DNA of 64,000 nucleotides from Bacillus_BA fengqiuensis. GTDB lineage: Bacteria > Bacillota > Bacilli > Bacillales > Bacillaceae_H. Shown in pieces: positions 31,226 through 39,841 of the stretch; within the stretch, counting starts at the first letter, position 1; each line of letters begins with the position of its first letter. The stretch is taken from NCBI GenBank assembly GCA_030813035.1, contig JAUSTV010000005.1; one strand, given 5' to 3'. Below the pieces are notes generated by a model that had not been told where the DNA came from, ran no database searches, and was given only the letters and a program-made list of their open reading frames with translations. The position numbers and the translations under genes are program-made.

Positions 31226-32401
31226 TCAAATCGATGCGGTAGTTGGTGCAGACATAGAATGCTTTCTTTTATCTCTATACAAATCTTTTAAAAACAACAG
31301 CGCCAAATAAAAAAGAACAATTCCTTCCGTTTCTTTCGGATCAATCCCTGTTAATTCTTTAATTTGTTTTAAACGATAGTGAAGTGTATTAATATGAAGA
31401 TGCATTTCCGCCGCAGTACTCTTAATAGACTGGTTATTTCGCAAATAAGATTGCAGTGTTTCAATTAATTCTTTTTGTTCTGTCAATATATGAATGGTAC
31501 GGTCCAAAAACTCTTCTTGCGTTTCAACAGGCACTTCCTCAAGAATGATATCGATTACGAGGTCTTCGTAAAAAACAATGCCGCTCTGCTTTTCAGCAAC
31601 TTTCAACGCCTTTTTCGCTTCTCTGTATGACCGGTGAATAACATGTGTTCCTGGTGTTTTACCTACCCCAACGGATATGGTACTTTTGTATCTGTTTTGA
31701 AAGCTTTTTTGAAATTCCTCTAATTGATAACAGAACCGCGAACGGCTAAAACTCGGATTGGCACTTTTTAATAATAAAAAGCGTCCCTGCCCCCAGCGAA
31801 TAATAAAGTCGTTTTCATTTTGAAAAAACCGTTGAAATAGTTCAAGAATCTCCCGCTGCATCCACTGTGCCTCATGATCATGAAGCGCCGAAATCCCTAA
31901 TTGCATCAGACAGCACACATGGGCGTTATGTATGGGAATCCCAAGCATAATTCCTCGATCCAAAAACTCTTGATCAACAGATGTTAAATTAACCCATTCA
32001 TAAAAATAAGCGTCTAATCCTCTTGTTTTCCATTCAATTTGTTCTGCATAATGAGCCTCGCGAATAATTAATTCCGTCATTCTCCGGGTCAATTCTGCGT
32101 AAGGTCCTACTTCTTTGGGGTTTCCAGTTACTCCGATAACACCAATCACACGCTCCTCAAACATAATCGGCATGTTGATGCCCTCTCTAACGCCCTTTAG
32201 TTCTGCTGCCATTGTTTGATGAATATAGAGTTTATGTTTTGAACCTAAGACTCTTTGAGCACCTTCATGAAATGTCCCTACCCTGCTGTTTTGTGTAGAG
32301 GCTATTATTATGCTGTTTGTGTCAACAACGATAATATCTTCATTAATAACTTGTTGTACCTCACTTACAATTTTTGTCGCAATTTTAGGCAACAACTTCA
32401 T
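31226..32401 (-). CDS. CdaR/PucR-family transcriptional regulator (sugar-diacid type)
   Basis: 391 residues. The N-terminal diacid-recognition domain (1-~135) has VVDTNSIIIASTQNSRVGTF and MPIMFEERVIGVIGVTG. A GGDEF-like middle follows. The C-terminal PucR helix-turn-helix (~325-385) reads NNQSIKSTAAEMHLHINTLH and YRLKQIKELTG. Relatives respond to glycerate or sugar diacids. It lies alone between the ahp promoter and a DJ-1 gene, and the target is not evident. The start at 32401 lacks a strong upstream purine box but fits the domain boundary. Confidence 0.88.
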   Translation of the reverse strand: MKLLPKIATKIVSEVQQVINEDIIVVDTNSIIIASTQNSRVGTFHEGAQRVLGSKHKLYIHQTMAAELKGVREGINMPIMFEERVIGVIGVTGNPKEVGPYAELTRRMTELIIREAHYAEQIEWKTRGLDAYFYEWVNLTSVDQEFLDRGIMLGIPIHNAHVCCLMQLGISALHDHEAQWMQREILELFQRFFQNENDFIIRWGQGRFLLLKSANPSFSRSRFCYQLEEFQKSFQNRYKSTISVGVGKTPGTHVIHRSYREAKKALKVAEKQSGIVFYEDLVIDIILEEVPVETQEEFLDRTIHILTEQKELIETLQSYLRNNQSIKSTAAEMHLHINTLHYRLKQIKELTGIDPKETEGIVLFYLALLFLKDLYRDKRKHSMSAPTTASI

Positions 32402-32456
32402 ATCTCACATCACCGCCAGTTATCTGAACATATAGATATTCCTAAAACTTTAGAAT

Positions 32457-32490
32457 AAAAAAGGACTGATTCCAAGACCAGTCCTTTTTT
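32457..32490. terminator. Terminator after the second DJ-1 gene
   Basis: A 12-bp stem AAAAAAGGACTG/CAGTCCTTTTTT with a 10-nt loop. It lies 9 bp past the minus-strand stop. The symmetric A and T tracts allow use in both directions. Confidence 0.9.
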
Positions 32491-32498
32491 ATTCCATT

Positions 32499-33071
32499 TT
32501 AAACAGCAGCTTCTTTTTTAACATTCAGCAACTTAAAGAATTCTTTCATGAAGCCAGGAAGATCAGGCCATGCGTGGCCGGACACGATATTGCCATCCAC
32601 ATGAAGCATTTCTTCAACATATGTAGCTCCTGCCGCTTCCAGCTCTGGTCTACATGCTGTGTACGCAGTCATTTCTCTTCCCTGGATATACTCACGCACT
32701 GTCGTTAAGACCAGCTGTCCATGACAGATGACACCTAGCGGCTTATCTTCTTTTAGAAAGTAAGCAGCAATTTCCTGAACTTTCGGATTCATTCGAATAT
32801 ATTCAGGTGCTCTACCTCCTGGAATGATTAATCCGTCAAATTGCGCAGGGTCAATATTATCAACAGATTCATGTGAATCAATTTGATAAGCCCATTTTTC
32901 TGTAAAAGTCTCCATAGCAGGTAAAAAATCATGGACAACCGTTTGTAATTTCTTTTTCGTAGGTGAAGCGATTGTACACTCAATATCTTCCTCTAAACAG
33001 CGGTAATAAGGATAAAATACTTCTAAAGCCTCTACAGCATCGCCAGTCATAATCAATACTTTTTTACTCAT
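32499..33071 (-). CDS. DJ-1/PfpI-family protein, second copy
   Basis: 190 residues, clearly homologous throughout to the hxl-linked protein (shared KVLI.TGDAVEALEV, GLIIPGGRAPEYIR, AYTACRPELEAAGATY, GNIVSGHAWPDLP). The nucleophile elbow is LGVICHGQL. It has a longer C-terminal tail. It follows the DUF59 gene by 56 bp and is last in that operon before the terminator. The same family thus serves both the formaldehyde operon and this catabolic operon, suggesting a reactive-carbonyl role (inference). Confidence 0.88.
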   Translation of the reverse strand: MSKKVLIMTGDAVEALEVFYPYYRCLEEDIECTIASPTKKKLQTVVHDFLPAMETFTEKWAYQIDSHESVDNIDPAQFDGLIIPGGRAPEYIRMNPKVQEIAAYFLKEDKPLGVICHGQLVLTTVREYIQGREMTAYTACRPELEAAGATYVEEMLHVDGNIVSGHAWPDLPGFMKEFFKLLNVKKEAAV

Positions 33072-33127
33072 TTTACATCACCTTTTCCTTTCATGATTAA
33101 GTAAATATATAGAATTGGATATTAATA

Positions 33128-33844
33128 TTAGTTCACACTGCTTTGTTCGAGGTTATAACGGGTTTCAAAAAGGCTTCTACAGTAGTTTCCATTGAACTCC
33201 ATGCTGAGTCTGGTACGTTTAATCATCGCGAAATATTCGGGAAATTTTTCAACATTCATGGGTTTGCCTTCAGGTGTGATAAAAGCAATCGCCCGCGAAT
33301 GATTTGCTGAGACTAACTCCTCTCGGATTAGGAGGTAACGACTTTTTAAGCTATATCCTTCAGAATCTAAATCAGAAATCTCCTTTAGTTCATGAATTGT
33401 CATTTGAATTAGTCTCTCTACAGGAATTTCCGCTTTGTATAGTAAATGCCTAATTAATCTTTCCTGCCTGGCATAAAAAGTCTTGACGCGAAACGTCCTC
33501 CTCAACTCATCGAGCTCTCCGGTAGACATTCCTTGAAACGTTTGATTGAACGTCTTGCCGCTTCCGACACCATCATTGATTTCCTTTGAAGCGCAATGGT
33601 CATCCAGCGTTACTTTTACTCTTGAAACCCAGTCTAATTGAGACACACTTTTTTGTATGTCCTCTGCCATAATGAAAGCAAAATTGGGAGAACACCAGTA
33701 AGTTGGAAGACGAAAGGCAATATGAACCTCGCTGCCGTCTATCTTCACGTCCTTAATAAATCCCAACTCAGGTAGAGACTGATCCAGTTCAGGATCATAA
33801 ACAGTGTCCAATTTTTTAAAGACTTCTCTTTCCCTACTGTTCAT
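33128..33844 (-). CDS. Metal-sulfur cluster assembly (DUF59/MIP18) family protein
   Basis: 238 residues. The N-terminal ~95 are a DUF59 domain (KKLDTVYDPELDQSLPELGF then IKDVKIDGSEVHIAFRLPTYWCSPNF, with its Cys). The C-terminal ~140 are helical and unassigned. DUF59 proteins help build Fe-S or other metal centres. Genes of this kind occur beside amidohydrolases in bacterial hydrocarbon or ketone monooxygenase clusters; no monooxygenase is present here. It starts 13 bp after the amidohydrolase gene and is co-transcribed with it. Confidence 0.8.
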   Translation of the reverse strand: MNSREREVFKKLDTVYDPELDQSLPELGFIKDVKIDGSEVHIAFRLPTYWCSPNFAFIMAEDIQKSVSQLDWVSRVKVTLDDHCASKEINDGVGSGKTFNQTFQGMSTGELDELRRTFRVKTFYARQERLIRHLLYKAEIPVERLIQMTIHELKEISDLDSEGYSLKSRYLLIREELVSANHSRAIAFITPEGKPMNVEKFPEYFAMIKRTRLSMEFNGNYCRSLFETRYNLEQSSVN

Positions 33845-33857
33845 TGTACTCCCCTCT

Positions 33858-34880
33858 TTAAACTAGGGATGCAAGCAACCCGTCATTTTTAAGCTTTTGT
33901 TTATGAGATTCTATATCGATGCCATACAATTTGGCCGCATTCTCACCCAGTATTTTCTTTTTGACTGCTAAATCGAGCGTTACACCTGTTTCTTTCTGAA
34001 TATCTTCCGGAAGTTCAAAATCAACAAACTTCTCAATTAACCAGCCCGGTTCCCAAATGGCATAATCACTGCCAAATAAAATTCGATCCTCCTTCACCCA
34101 GTAAAGCAGTTCGCTGATAATTTCTGCAAAATAACGAGGACGATCCTGGATAAAAGCTATAGCGACAGCCAGTCCGGCATACACATTTTTCTCTTGTGTT
34201 GCAATCCAACAGAAATCTTCTAATCGAGGCAACCCAACGTGCTCAACAATGAAGTTTAATTCCGGGAAGGAGCTTGCCGCATCATCAACATCAGCCACAT
34301 CGAAAGCGTCTCTGTTGAGCGGAGTGACTGTAGGCCCTTTATGAACATGAATATTTTTAATGCCTAGTTCCTGACATTTTTCGAGGTAACGCTGTGTCCA
34401 AGGATCTGAGAGTTTATATCCTTTGGAATCACCGCGCCATTCAGCCGTGTAAAGCTTCACACCCTGTATGTCATATTCTCTTTTCTGAAATTCCAAATTT
34501 TCGAGACCACGGTTGCCGTCGCGAGGATCGAAATTTCCATTTCCTATGAATCTACCAGGATACTTTTTTACTAGTTCATGATTAGCTTTTAAGCTGCCAA
34601 ATCCGTTTTTATAAAATTCCGAGAGCACGACAGGTTGAAAAATCGCTACATCTACATGACCCTTCACAAAAACATCGTTGATTAATGCTTCACTGCCATA
34701 TTTGAGAAATTTTTCTTTTGGCCAAATAGCTTCTTTAGGAGTATGATCCTTGTGATAATCGTAGAAACAGTTGATGAATTGTTCACCGTGAATATTACGT
34801 TGGTTCTCGGAGCTTCCATCCCATAATGCGATATGGCTGTCAACAATAAAGATTTCTTCACCAGTTGCCGTTCGATACAT
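33858..34880 (-). CDS. Amidohydrolase family protein (amidohydrolase-2 type)
   Basis: A 340-residue metal-dependent TIM-barrel hydrolase or decarboxylase. Metal and catalytic positions appear in FIVDSHIALWDG (the usual D-x-H variant), IHVHKGP, FIVEHVGLPRLED and the C-terminal RILFGSDYAIWEPG. This places it near the ACMSD/amidohydrolase-2 group. GGGGGAGG precedes the start. It is first of three genes (amidohydrolase, DUF59, DJ-1). A near-consensus cre site lies ~80 bp upstream, so glucose repression is likely. The substrate is unknown. Confidence 0.85.
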   Translation of the reverse strand: MYRTATGEEIFIVDSHIALWDGSSENQRNIHGEQFINCFYDYHKDHTPKEAIWPKEKFLKYGSEALINDVFVKGHVDVAIFQPVVLSEFYKNGFGSLKANHELVKKYPGRFIGNGNFDPRDGNRGLENLEFQKREYDIQGVKLYTAEWRGDSKGYKLSDPWTQRYLEKCQELGIKNIHVHKGPTVTPLNRDAFDVADVDDAASSFPELNFIVEHVGLPRLEDFCWIATQEKNVYAGLAVAIAFIQDRPRYFAEIISELLYWVKEDRILFGSDYAIWEPGWLIEKFVDFELPEDIQKETGVTLDLAVKKKILGENAAKLYGIDIESHKQKLKNDGLLASLV

Positions 34881-34960
34881 TTACATTCCTCCCCCCATTT
34901 AATTGAGAAAAATCCGTGTAGAATAATTAGCAAATATAGAGTGATACTATCGGGGTAATC

Positions 34961-34974
34961 AGAAAACGCTTACA
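34961..34974 (-). promoter_or_regulatory. CcpA cre site upstream of the amidohydrolase operon
   Basis: The minus strand reads TGTAAGCGTTTTCT, matching the cre pattern TGWAANCGNTNWCA at all but the last base. The rest of the 416-bp gap (34881-35296) is very A/T-rich. It also holds an A/T hairpin (AAAAACATA/TATGTTTTT, 35060-35090), possibly the terminator of the hydrolase gene, and the IS relic at 35158. Confidence 0.6.
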
Positions 34975-35157
34975 TTGAATAGATGTAAAACGATAAAACA
35001 TTCGTATAGACTCACTCTTAATTTCTAAATATTGCAAATATTACTACAATACCTATTATAAAAACATAGAATATAAAATTATATGTTTTTATATATAAAA
35101 TTTATTAGTATGGTAGGACATGTTTTTATATATCTAAACAATGCGATAATGGATTTT

Positions 35158-35222
35158 TGAGCTCTGATGCAAGAAATCTATCAAACTTAGACATACTGAT
35201 ACTATTAATCTAAAAAAGAGTG
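35158..35222. mobile_element. Relic of an IS6-family end
   Basis: Read on the minus strand, 35222-35158 contains TTTTTTAGATTAATAGTATC, AGTATGTCTAAGTTTGATAG and TTGCATCAGAGC. It aligns with the right end of the IS copies (CCTTTTTTAGAG...AGTATCAGTATGTCCAAG...TTGCACCAGAACC), in the opposite orientation. The transposase part is absent. Confidence 0.6.
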
Positions 35223-35296
35223 TATCTAGTATGTCTAAGACAAGTATCGTGTCATGATTCGTCTGAAACAGACTGGGTTATTCTGTATTTATTTTT

Positions 35297-36163
35297 TTAT
35301 ACTAATGATTTTTCTTTGGTTAAGATATCTTGAAGAACTTCTTCTAAGTATTTCACAAAAACTTCATGGTTTTCACTCATTGGGAAATGACCAATACCCT
35401 TCATTTCTACAAACTTAGCTCCTGGGATTTGATCGGCCGTACGTTTGGAGTCTTCAGGTGTAGAAAGATAGTCATATTCTCCTGTCAGCAAATATACTGG
35501 ACACTTATCCGTGTCAATCTGATGAAGCTTTCCTCGTAAATCATGATCTACGCTATAAAAATATAAGTCTCCTTTAAACACACCTGGAGCCCCTTGGCTA
35601 TAGTACCATGATGTTAAGCGGCGGTCTTTTTCTGGGCTTTGTGGAGCCATGAGTCCCCAGACTCCTGATCCACAAACTTCTCCTCCATGAGTATGGGGAT
35701 GATTCCACCATTCCTGATAAAACCCTGGTGTATGATCGGATGCTTCAACAGGTATAGTAGCCCGGAAGTACTCAGGATACTCAAGTGCTAACTGAAGCGC
35801 AGCATGTCCACCAAAAGAGCTTCCCATAAAAATAGGATTTTCCAACTCTAGTTCCTCGCAGAAATTACGCACAAATTGAAGATAAAAATCTGTTGTAAGC
35901 TTGTATTCTTCTTTCCACCATTCCACACTATGAGGTGGATCTGATTTACCGTGTCTTGGTAAATCATAAGCGATCACCCTAAAATTCTGTGTGATGTTTG
36001 GATCTTCAAGTAAGTCTCGCCATTGTCTGCTGTCGCACCCAGCTGTATGCTGACATACTAATGGGATACCTTGTCCATTTTCCTCAAAATAAACCTTGTA
36101 TTCAACACCATTTACTTCAACATACACATATTGACCCTTAACAGAAGAAAATTTCCCCATCAT
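35297..36163 (-). CDS. Alpha/beta hydrolase
   Basis: 288 residues. The oxyanion region is IPLVCQHTAGCDSRQW. The nucleophile elbow is IFMGSSFGGHAAL, the acid is probably Asp in LTGEYDYLSTPED, and the catalytic His lies in GIGHFPMSENH. It is like esterases and C-C or carboxyl-ester hydrolases of catabolic operons. It begins one base after the SCP2 gene, so translation is coupled. Both are downstream of the sigma-54 promoter at 36620-36637. Confidence 0.88.
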   Translation of the reverse strand: MMGKFSSVKGQYVYVEVNGVEYKVYFEENGQGIPLVCQHTAGCDSRQWRDLLEDPNITQNFRVIAYDLPRHGKSDPPHSVEWWKEEYKLTTDFYLQFVRNFCEELELENPIFMGSSFGGHAALQLALEYPEYFRATIPVEASDHTPGFYQEWWNHPHTHGGEVCGSGVWGLMAPQSPEKDRRLTSWYYSQGAPGVFKGDLYFYSVDHDLRGKLHQIDTDKCPVYLLTGEYDYLSTPEDSKRTADQIPGAKFVEMKGIGHFPMSENHEVFVKYLEEVLQDILTKEKSLV

Positions 36164-36164
36164 T

Positions 36165-36563
36165 TTACACTCCTTTAACTAACGTGTTTTTGACTTCACG
36201 AGTAACATCGAGGAAACGGGTCATGTACCTCAAATTGGCATACAATTCCTTAAGATTTCCTTCTAGCTGCATATTTCCTTGAAAGACCGCTGCGAATAAT
36301 TCATGGAACATTGGAGGTGGTGTTGGCTGGGTGAATTTTTTCCAGGCTTCTAAGCTACCTCTAATCGCAAAACTCCATCCGTCTAACGCTCCCTTTTCAA
36401 AGAAGTTAGTGAGTTTACCCTGCTTAATTTGGACTATGTACTCCTTTGAACCGATTTGCAAGAGAAGGTCTGTGACACAATATTTTCCGATTACCTTTAA
36501 CTCTTGATCGGCGTTTACGACTTCTTGGAAGTTTTCCATCCATTCTTTTGATCCTACTTGCAT
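36165..36563 (-). CDS. SCP2 sterol-binding-domain-like protein
   Basis: A 132-residue single-domain protein. The stretch KYCVTDLLLQIGSKEYIVQI then GALDGWSFAIRGSLEAWKKF and FHELFAAVFQGNMQLEGNL follows the SCP2 fold, a hydrophobic-ligand carrier. In catabolic clusters such proteins may carry a lipophilic substrate to the hydrolase encoded next to it. It is first in the operon, about 57 bp from the sigma-54 -12 element. The binding site upstream is weak (AGGGAGACT). Confidence 0.75.
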   Translation of the reverse strand: MQVGSKEWMENFQEVVNADQELKVIGKYCVTDLLLQIGSKEYIVQIKQGKLTNFFEKGALDGWSFAIRGSLEAWKKFTQPTPPPMFHELFAAVFQGNMQLEGNLKELYANLRYMTRFLDVTREVKNTLVKGV

Positions 36564-36619
36564 ATTTTTTAGTCTCCCTTTACTTGTTTTATTGGGACAA
36601 GGTCCTCAATTTGATATTT

Positions 36620-36637
36620 TGCAAGAACCATGCCAAG
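36620..36637 (-). promoter_or_regulatory. Sigma-54 (-24/-12) promoter
   Basis: The minus strand reads CTTGGCATGGTTCTTGCA. This fits YTGGCAYRNNNNTTGCW at every position, with GG and GC separated by the required 10 bp. The -12 element is ~57 bp before the SCP2 start codon. The neighbouring gene encodes a GAFTGA-type activator, the partner such a promoter needs. Confidence 0.85.
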
Positions 36638-36734
36638 TAAATAGACGTTTAAAATAACAGGAAAGTGGAGGCTGCAATGAGGATTTTGCTTTTTGAGATG
36701 ATTATTCCCATTTTGTAAAATGTACATTTGACCG

Positions 36735-36752
36735 GTCTGTGTTCGGACAGAC
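36735..36752. promoter_or_regulatory. Candidate upstream activator site
   Basis: GTCTGT and ACAGAC flank GTTCGG, an 18-bp dyad ~100 bp upstream of the sigma-54 promoter. This is the usual distance for enhancer-like sites of sigma-54 activators. Confidence 0.45.
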
Positions 36753-36769
36753 GAACAGTTATATATACT

Positions 36770-38629
36770 TTATTCGAGGTTATATTTTTGAATTTTTCGA
36801 TAAAGAGCACTACGGGAGATACCTAGTTCCCTCGCAGCTTGAGCACGATTACCGTTGACTTTATTGATAATGTAAGAGAGATATTCACGTTCACTTATTT
36901 TTTCTTGTGATTGATCCAATCCTAAAAACTCATGTGCATGAAATGAATCGAAGTGATTTTCATCATGTAGATAAACAATTCGCTCAATTACGTTTCTCAG
37001 CTCTCTTAAATTCCCCGGCCATGTATGTTGTTTAAATATATTCATTGCTTCTGAAGTGAAAGAGATTGTTTTTCGCTGTACTTTTTCACAAGATTCACTC
37101 AACATCGTATTCAAGATGCTTTCCACATCTTCAATTCGTTCTCTTAAAGAGGGGATTTTTATAAGAAAAACGTTTAACCGATAATAAAGATCCTCTCGAA
37201 ATTCTCCTTTTTCAACTAGTTCTTTCATATTCTTATTTGTCGCAGCTAAAAAACGCACATCAACTGGAGTCGGAGTAGTCCCCCCAACTCTTACCACTTG
37301 TTTTTCTTCTAGAGTTCTAAGAAGAGTAGCCTGTAAATCAAGTGGTAAATCTGCTATTTCGTCTAAGAATATCGTTCCTTTATTCGCTGCTTCAATTTTC
37401 CCTTGGCTCCCTTTATGTTTAGCACCTGTAAAAGCTCCACCTTCATAACCAAACAATTCTGTAGTAATTAGTTCTCGAGGCAATGCTGCACAATTAATCG
37501 CAGTGTAAGGCTGGTCCCTTCTTTCGCTTTGCTTGTGAATAAAACGGGCCATAAAGTCTTTCCCGACTCCACTCTCCCCTTGTATAAGAATACTTGCATC
37601 ACTTCTTGAAACCTTTATAGCTGTTTGTAAGGTCTTCTGGAATGCTGTATTTTTAGTGTTAAAGGCAAAGTACTCTTGATTGACCTTACTTTTCGGCAAG
37701 ATTGTCTTCGTTTGGGGATGTATAAACAGGACAGTGGCCAACCATTTACCTTGCTTCACTATTTCTTCTGAGCTAATGAAAAATTTCTGCTCATTCACTT
37801 CAATTTCGGTTGAAACTGAACCTTTGTTAACGTAACTCAATATCGTTTTTTTACTTGATTCCGAATGACCGCTGTTTTCTTCCCATAACTTAAAAAAGTC
37901 ATGAGCAGGCTTATTTTTGTATAACTCTATCCCTTGTTTATCAAATGATATAATACCTGTTTTCGCATTGAACTTATGAATGTATTCAGTTAATACATGT
38001 GATAAAACTTGCTCTTTGATTTTTGATTTATGAAATCGGTATCTTTCACTAATTGCATGAGCACCAGCAACTGCCAGTGTATATAACTCTCTCAAATCAT
38101 TCTTAGGACCCATACGGCAAACGTCAAAGGCCCCTATGTATTCCCCATCAACAAAAATAGGACACGCAGAACAATCCCAAACGCGAAGGGCTAAACAGTA
38201 ATGCTCATCCCCTGAAGTAGCCATGGCAGTTCGTGTTCTAAGGGCAATTGATAGCCCTGTTGAACCAACGTTTTCTTCTATCCATTGTGCACCTATAGAC
38301 ATTCCACACTGGTCGGCTATCTTTTGAGATTTATAATCGGCCATCATTTCCACTAAGTATCCTTCGGCATCTGCAAGTAAAAGAAGGTACCCCCCTCCAT
38401 TTAAGCGCTTACAAAGATCGTTCATAACTGGCAACGCAGCATTAATCAGGTCGAGGTTTTTCTGTCGCCTTCCTACAAGATCACTTTGCGGAATAGGAGA
38501 AAAAACTTCTTCCATCTCATGAGAAACACCCATCTGTTTACATCTATTCCACGATTCAAAAACTTCTTTTCTTACGTTGATGTCGGTTTTCCCCTCAAGA
38601 ACAAACTGCCTCCATTTCTCATCAACCAT
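36770..38629 (-). CDS. Sigma-54-dependent activator, AcoR-like
   Basis: 619 residues. The N-terminal GAF-type sensor (~50-200) has GMSIGAQWIEENVGSTGLSI and is rich in Cys/His (DEHYCLALRVWDCSACPIF), like AcoR. A PAS-like segment follows. The AAA+ domain (~310-540) has Walker A ILIQGESGVGKD, the sigma-54 contact loop GAFTGAKHKG and Walker B IFLDEIADLP. The C-terminal Fis helix-turn-helix reads GNRAQAARELGISRSALYRK. It starts at 38629, after GAGGAGGGG. It very likely activates the SCP2-hydrolase promoter beside its 3' end, perhaps in response to a small ketone or acetoin-like inducer (inference). Confidence 0.93.
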   Translation of the reverse strand: MVDEKWRQFVLEGKTDINVRKEVFESWNRCKQMGVSHEMEEVFSPIPQSDLVGRRQKNLDLINAALPVMNDLCKRLNGGGYLLLLADAEGYLVEMMADYKSQKIADQCGMSIGAQWIEENVGSTGLSIALRTRTAMATSGDEHYCLALRVWDCSACPIFVDGEYIGAFDVCRMGPKNDLRELYTLAVAGAHAISERYRFHKSKIKEQVLSHVLTEYIHKFNAKTGIISFDKQGIELYKNKPAHDFFKLWEENSGHSESSKKTILSYVNKGSVSTEIEVNEQKFFISSEEIVKQGKWLATVLFIHPQTKTILPKSKVNQEYFAFNTKNTAFQKTLQTAIKVSRSDASILIQGESGVGKDFMARFIHKQSERRDQPYTAINCAALPRELITTELFGYEGGAFTGAKHKGSQGKIEAANKGTIFLDEIADLPLDLQATLLRTLEEKQVVRVGGTTPTPVDVRFLAATNKNMKELVEKGEFREDLYYRLNVFLIKIPSLRERIEDVESILNTMLSESCEKVQRKTISFTSEAMNIFKQHTWPGNLRELRNVIERIVYLHDENHFDSFHAHEFLGLDQSQEKISEREYLSYIINKVNGNRAQAARELGISRSALYRKIQKYNLE

Positions 38630-38841
38630 GATAAATGTTCCCCTCCTCAAAACCGAGTTTTACGGATATCCCTAAACATACATGAATATCCCTCTTGTTT
38701 ATCAAACTTATTTATTATTAACTTCTTTACACCATTGATGGTACATCCATTAGACATTTTAACATATCTGAATTTGTCGATATATTTGAGGTAGTGAAGC
38801 TGAATTTTTCAACACAATGGTGAGAAATTCAGTCTAATTTT

Positions 38842-39144
38842 TTATATATCTTGCCGAATAAACTCGGCGAGTTGACGGATGTTTTCTTCGTTTCTTTTAT
38901 AATATGTCCACTTTCCAATACGGGTGGAACTCACAAGTCCAGCTTTCTGTAAAATGGAAAGATATTGAGAGACCGTTGATTGTGTAATATTTAATTTTTG
39001 GTGAAACTGGCTTACACATACCCCTATATCTCGAAAATCACCCACTTCCTGAGGGGAAAAATGTTTTTCCGGTTCTCTTAGCCATTCTAGTATTTGAAGC
39101 CTTGTTTCATTTGACAAGGCTTTGAAAATTTCAATAGGTTTCAT
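38842..39144 (-). CDS. ArsR-family transcriptional regulator
   Basis: A 100-residue winged-helix protein. The start KPIEIFKALSNETRLQILEW and the recognition helix NITQSTVSQYLSILQKAGLV are typical of ArsR/SmtB. The metal-binding ELCVCD motif is absent. One Cys is present in IGVCVSQFHQ. So it may sense something other than metals. It stands alone; a possible terminator hairpin (CTGAATTT/AAATTCAG) follows at 38800-38833. The target is unknown. Confidence 0.9.
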   Translation of the reverse strand: MKPIEIFKALSNETRLQILEWLREPEKHFSPQEVGDFRDIGVCVSQFHQKLNITQSTVSQYLSILQKAGLVSSTRIGKWTYYKRNEENIRQLAEFIRQDI

Positions 39145-39249
39145 GATACTTATTATATCTATTATTTAAGATATGTAAAATCGTTTATTATCTTGTAGGC
39201 TCTCGTTTAAAAGCATAAGACTATGGGTTACTTTTAAATATAGAATTTA

Positions 39250-39470
39250 AGAGGTTAATCCAAACAGTTTATAGATATACTGTTTGATTTTGGACAGATT
39301 TCACCCCTTGATGAAACTGTTCCTTTTTAAGCATATGCATAGCTTCTGTGCTACATAAGTGACCATCTGAAAGAACAAGGGTCTAGCATGGTACGAACGC
39401 GCCTTTTGATAAACAGTTTCTTGTTCTACAATATTGTTTAAATATCGTGTTTTAAAGAATTGGTGTATAT
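39250..39470 (-). mobile_element. Degenerate IS6-family transposase relic
   Basis: The + strand contains TTGATTTTGGACAGATTTCA, AGCATATGCATAGCTTCTGT and CTTGTTCTACAATATTGTTT. They align in order with the 3' third of the two IS6 transposase genes (for instance GATTTTGGACAGACTTGTCC and GTTCCACAATGTTATT) but with gaps and no open frame. The remaining 39471-39788 hold a terminator and no recognisable gene. Confidence 0.6.
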
Positions 39471-39511
39471 TCTATTCATTTTAATTAACATAATAGCCGA
39501 CCTCAGCAATC

Positions 39512-39548
39512 AAAAACTCCTTAGACTCTATGAATCTAAGGAGTTTTT
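39512..39548. terminator. Isolated terminator
   Basis: A 14-bp perfect stem AAAAACTCCTTAGA/TCTAAGGAGTTTTT with a 9-nt loop and A and T tracts on both sides. No gene directly precedes it on either strand, so it was probably left by a lost gene. Confidence 0.75.
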
Positions 39549-39788
39549 GTGTTTATAAAATGGTAATTTTACGAACAGCAAAATCACAATCATCATGAAA
39601 AAGCAAAAATAAATAATCGTTCATTGATGAAAAAAGCATGGTTAACTCTGCTACATACTCCCCAAAATTTCTTCCTTCAATCCATAGCCCTCATTTGGCA
39701 CAATGAAAAGAAGAGTTACCACAGCAAATCCTCTTCCTAAATTCTTGCCGCCCATTCAAGAAGAACATCGATTCCTTATAAAAAACAG

Positions 39789-39831
39789 GTGCCCTCCAAT
39801 TGTTTAACCATCACTAACAATTGAAGGGGCA
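39789..39831 (-). terminator. Terminator of the MFS gene
   Basis: An imperfect stem between TGCCCTCCAATTGTT and AACAATTGAAGGGGCA. On the minus strand CTGTTTTTTAT follows. It is ~10 bp past the MFS stop. Confidence 0.7.
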
Positions 39832-39841
39832 ACTCACTAAA

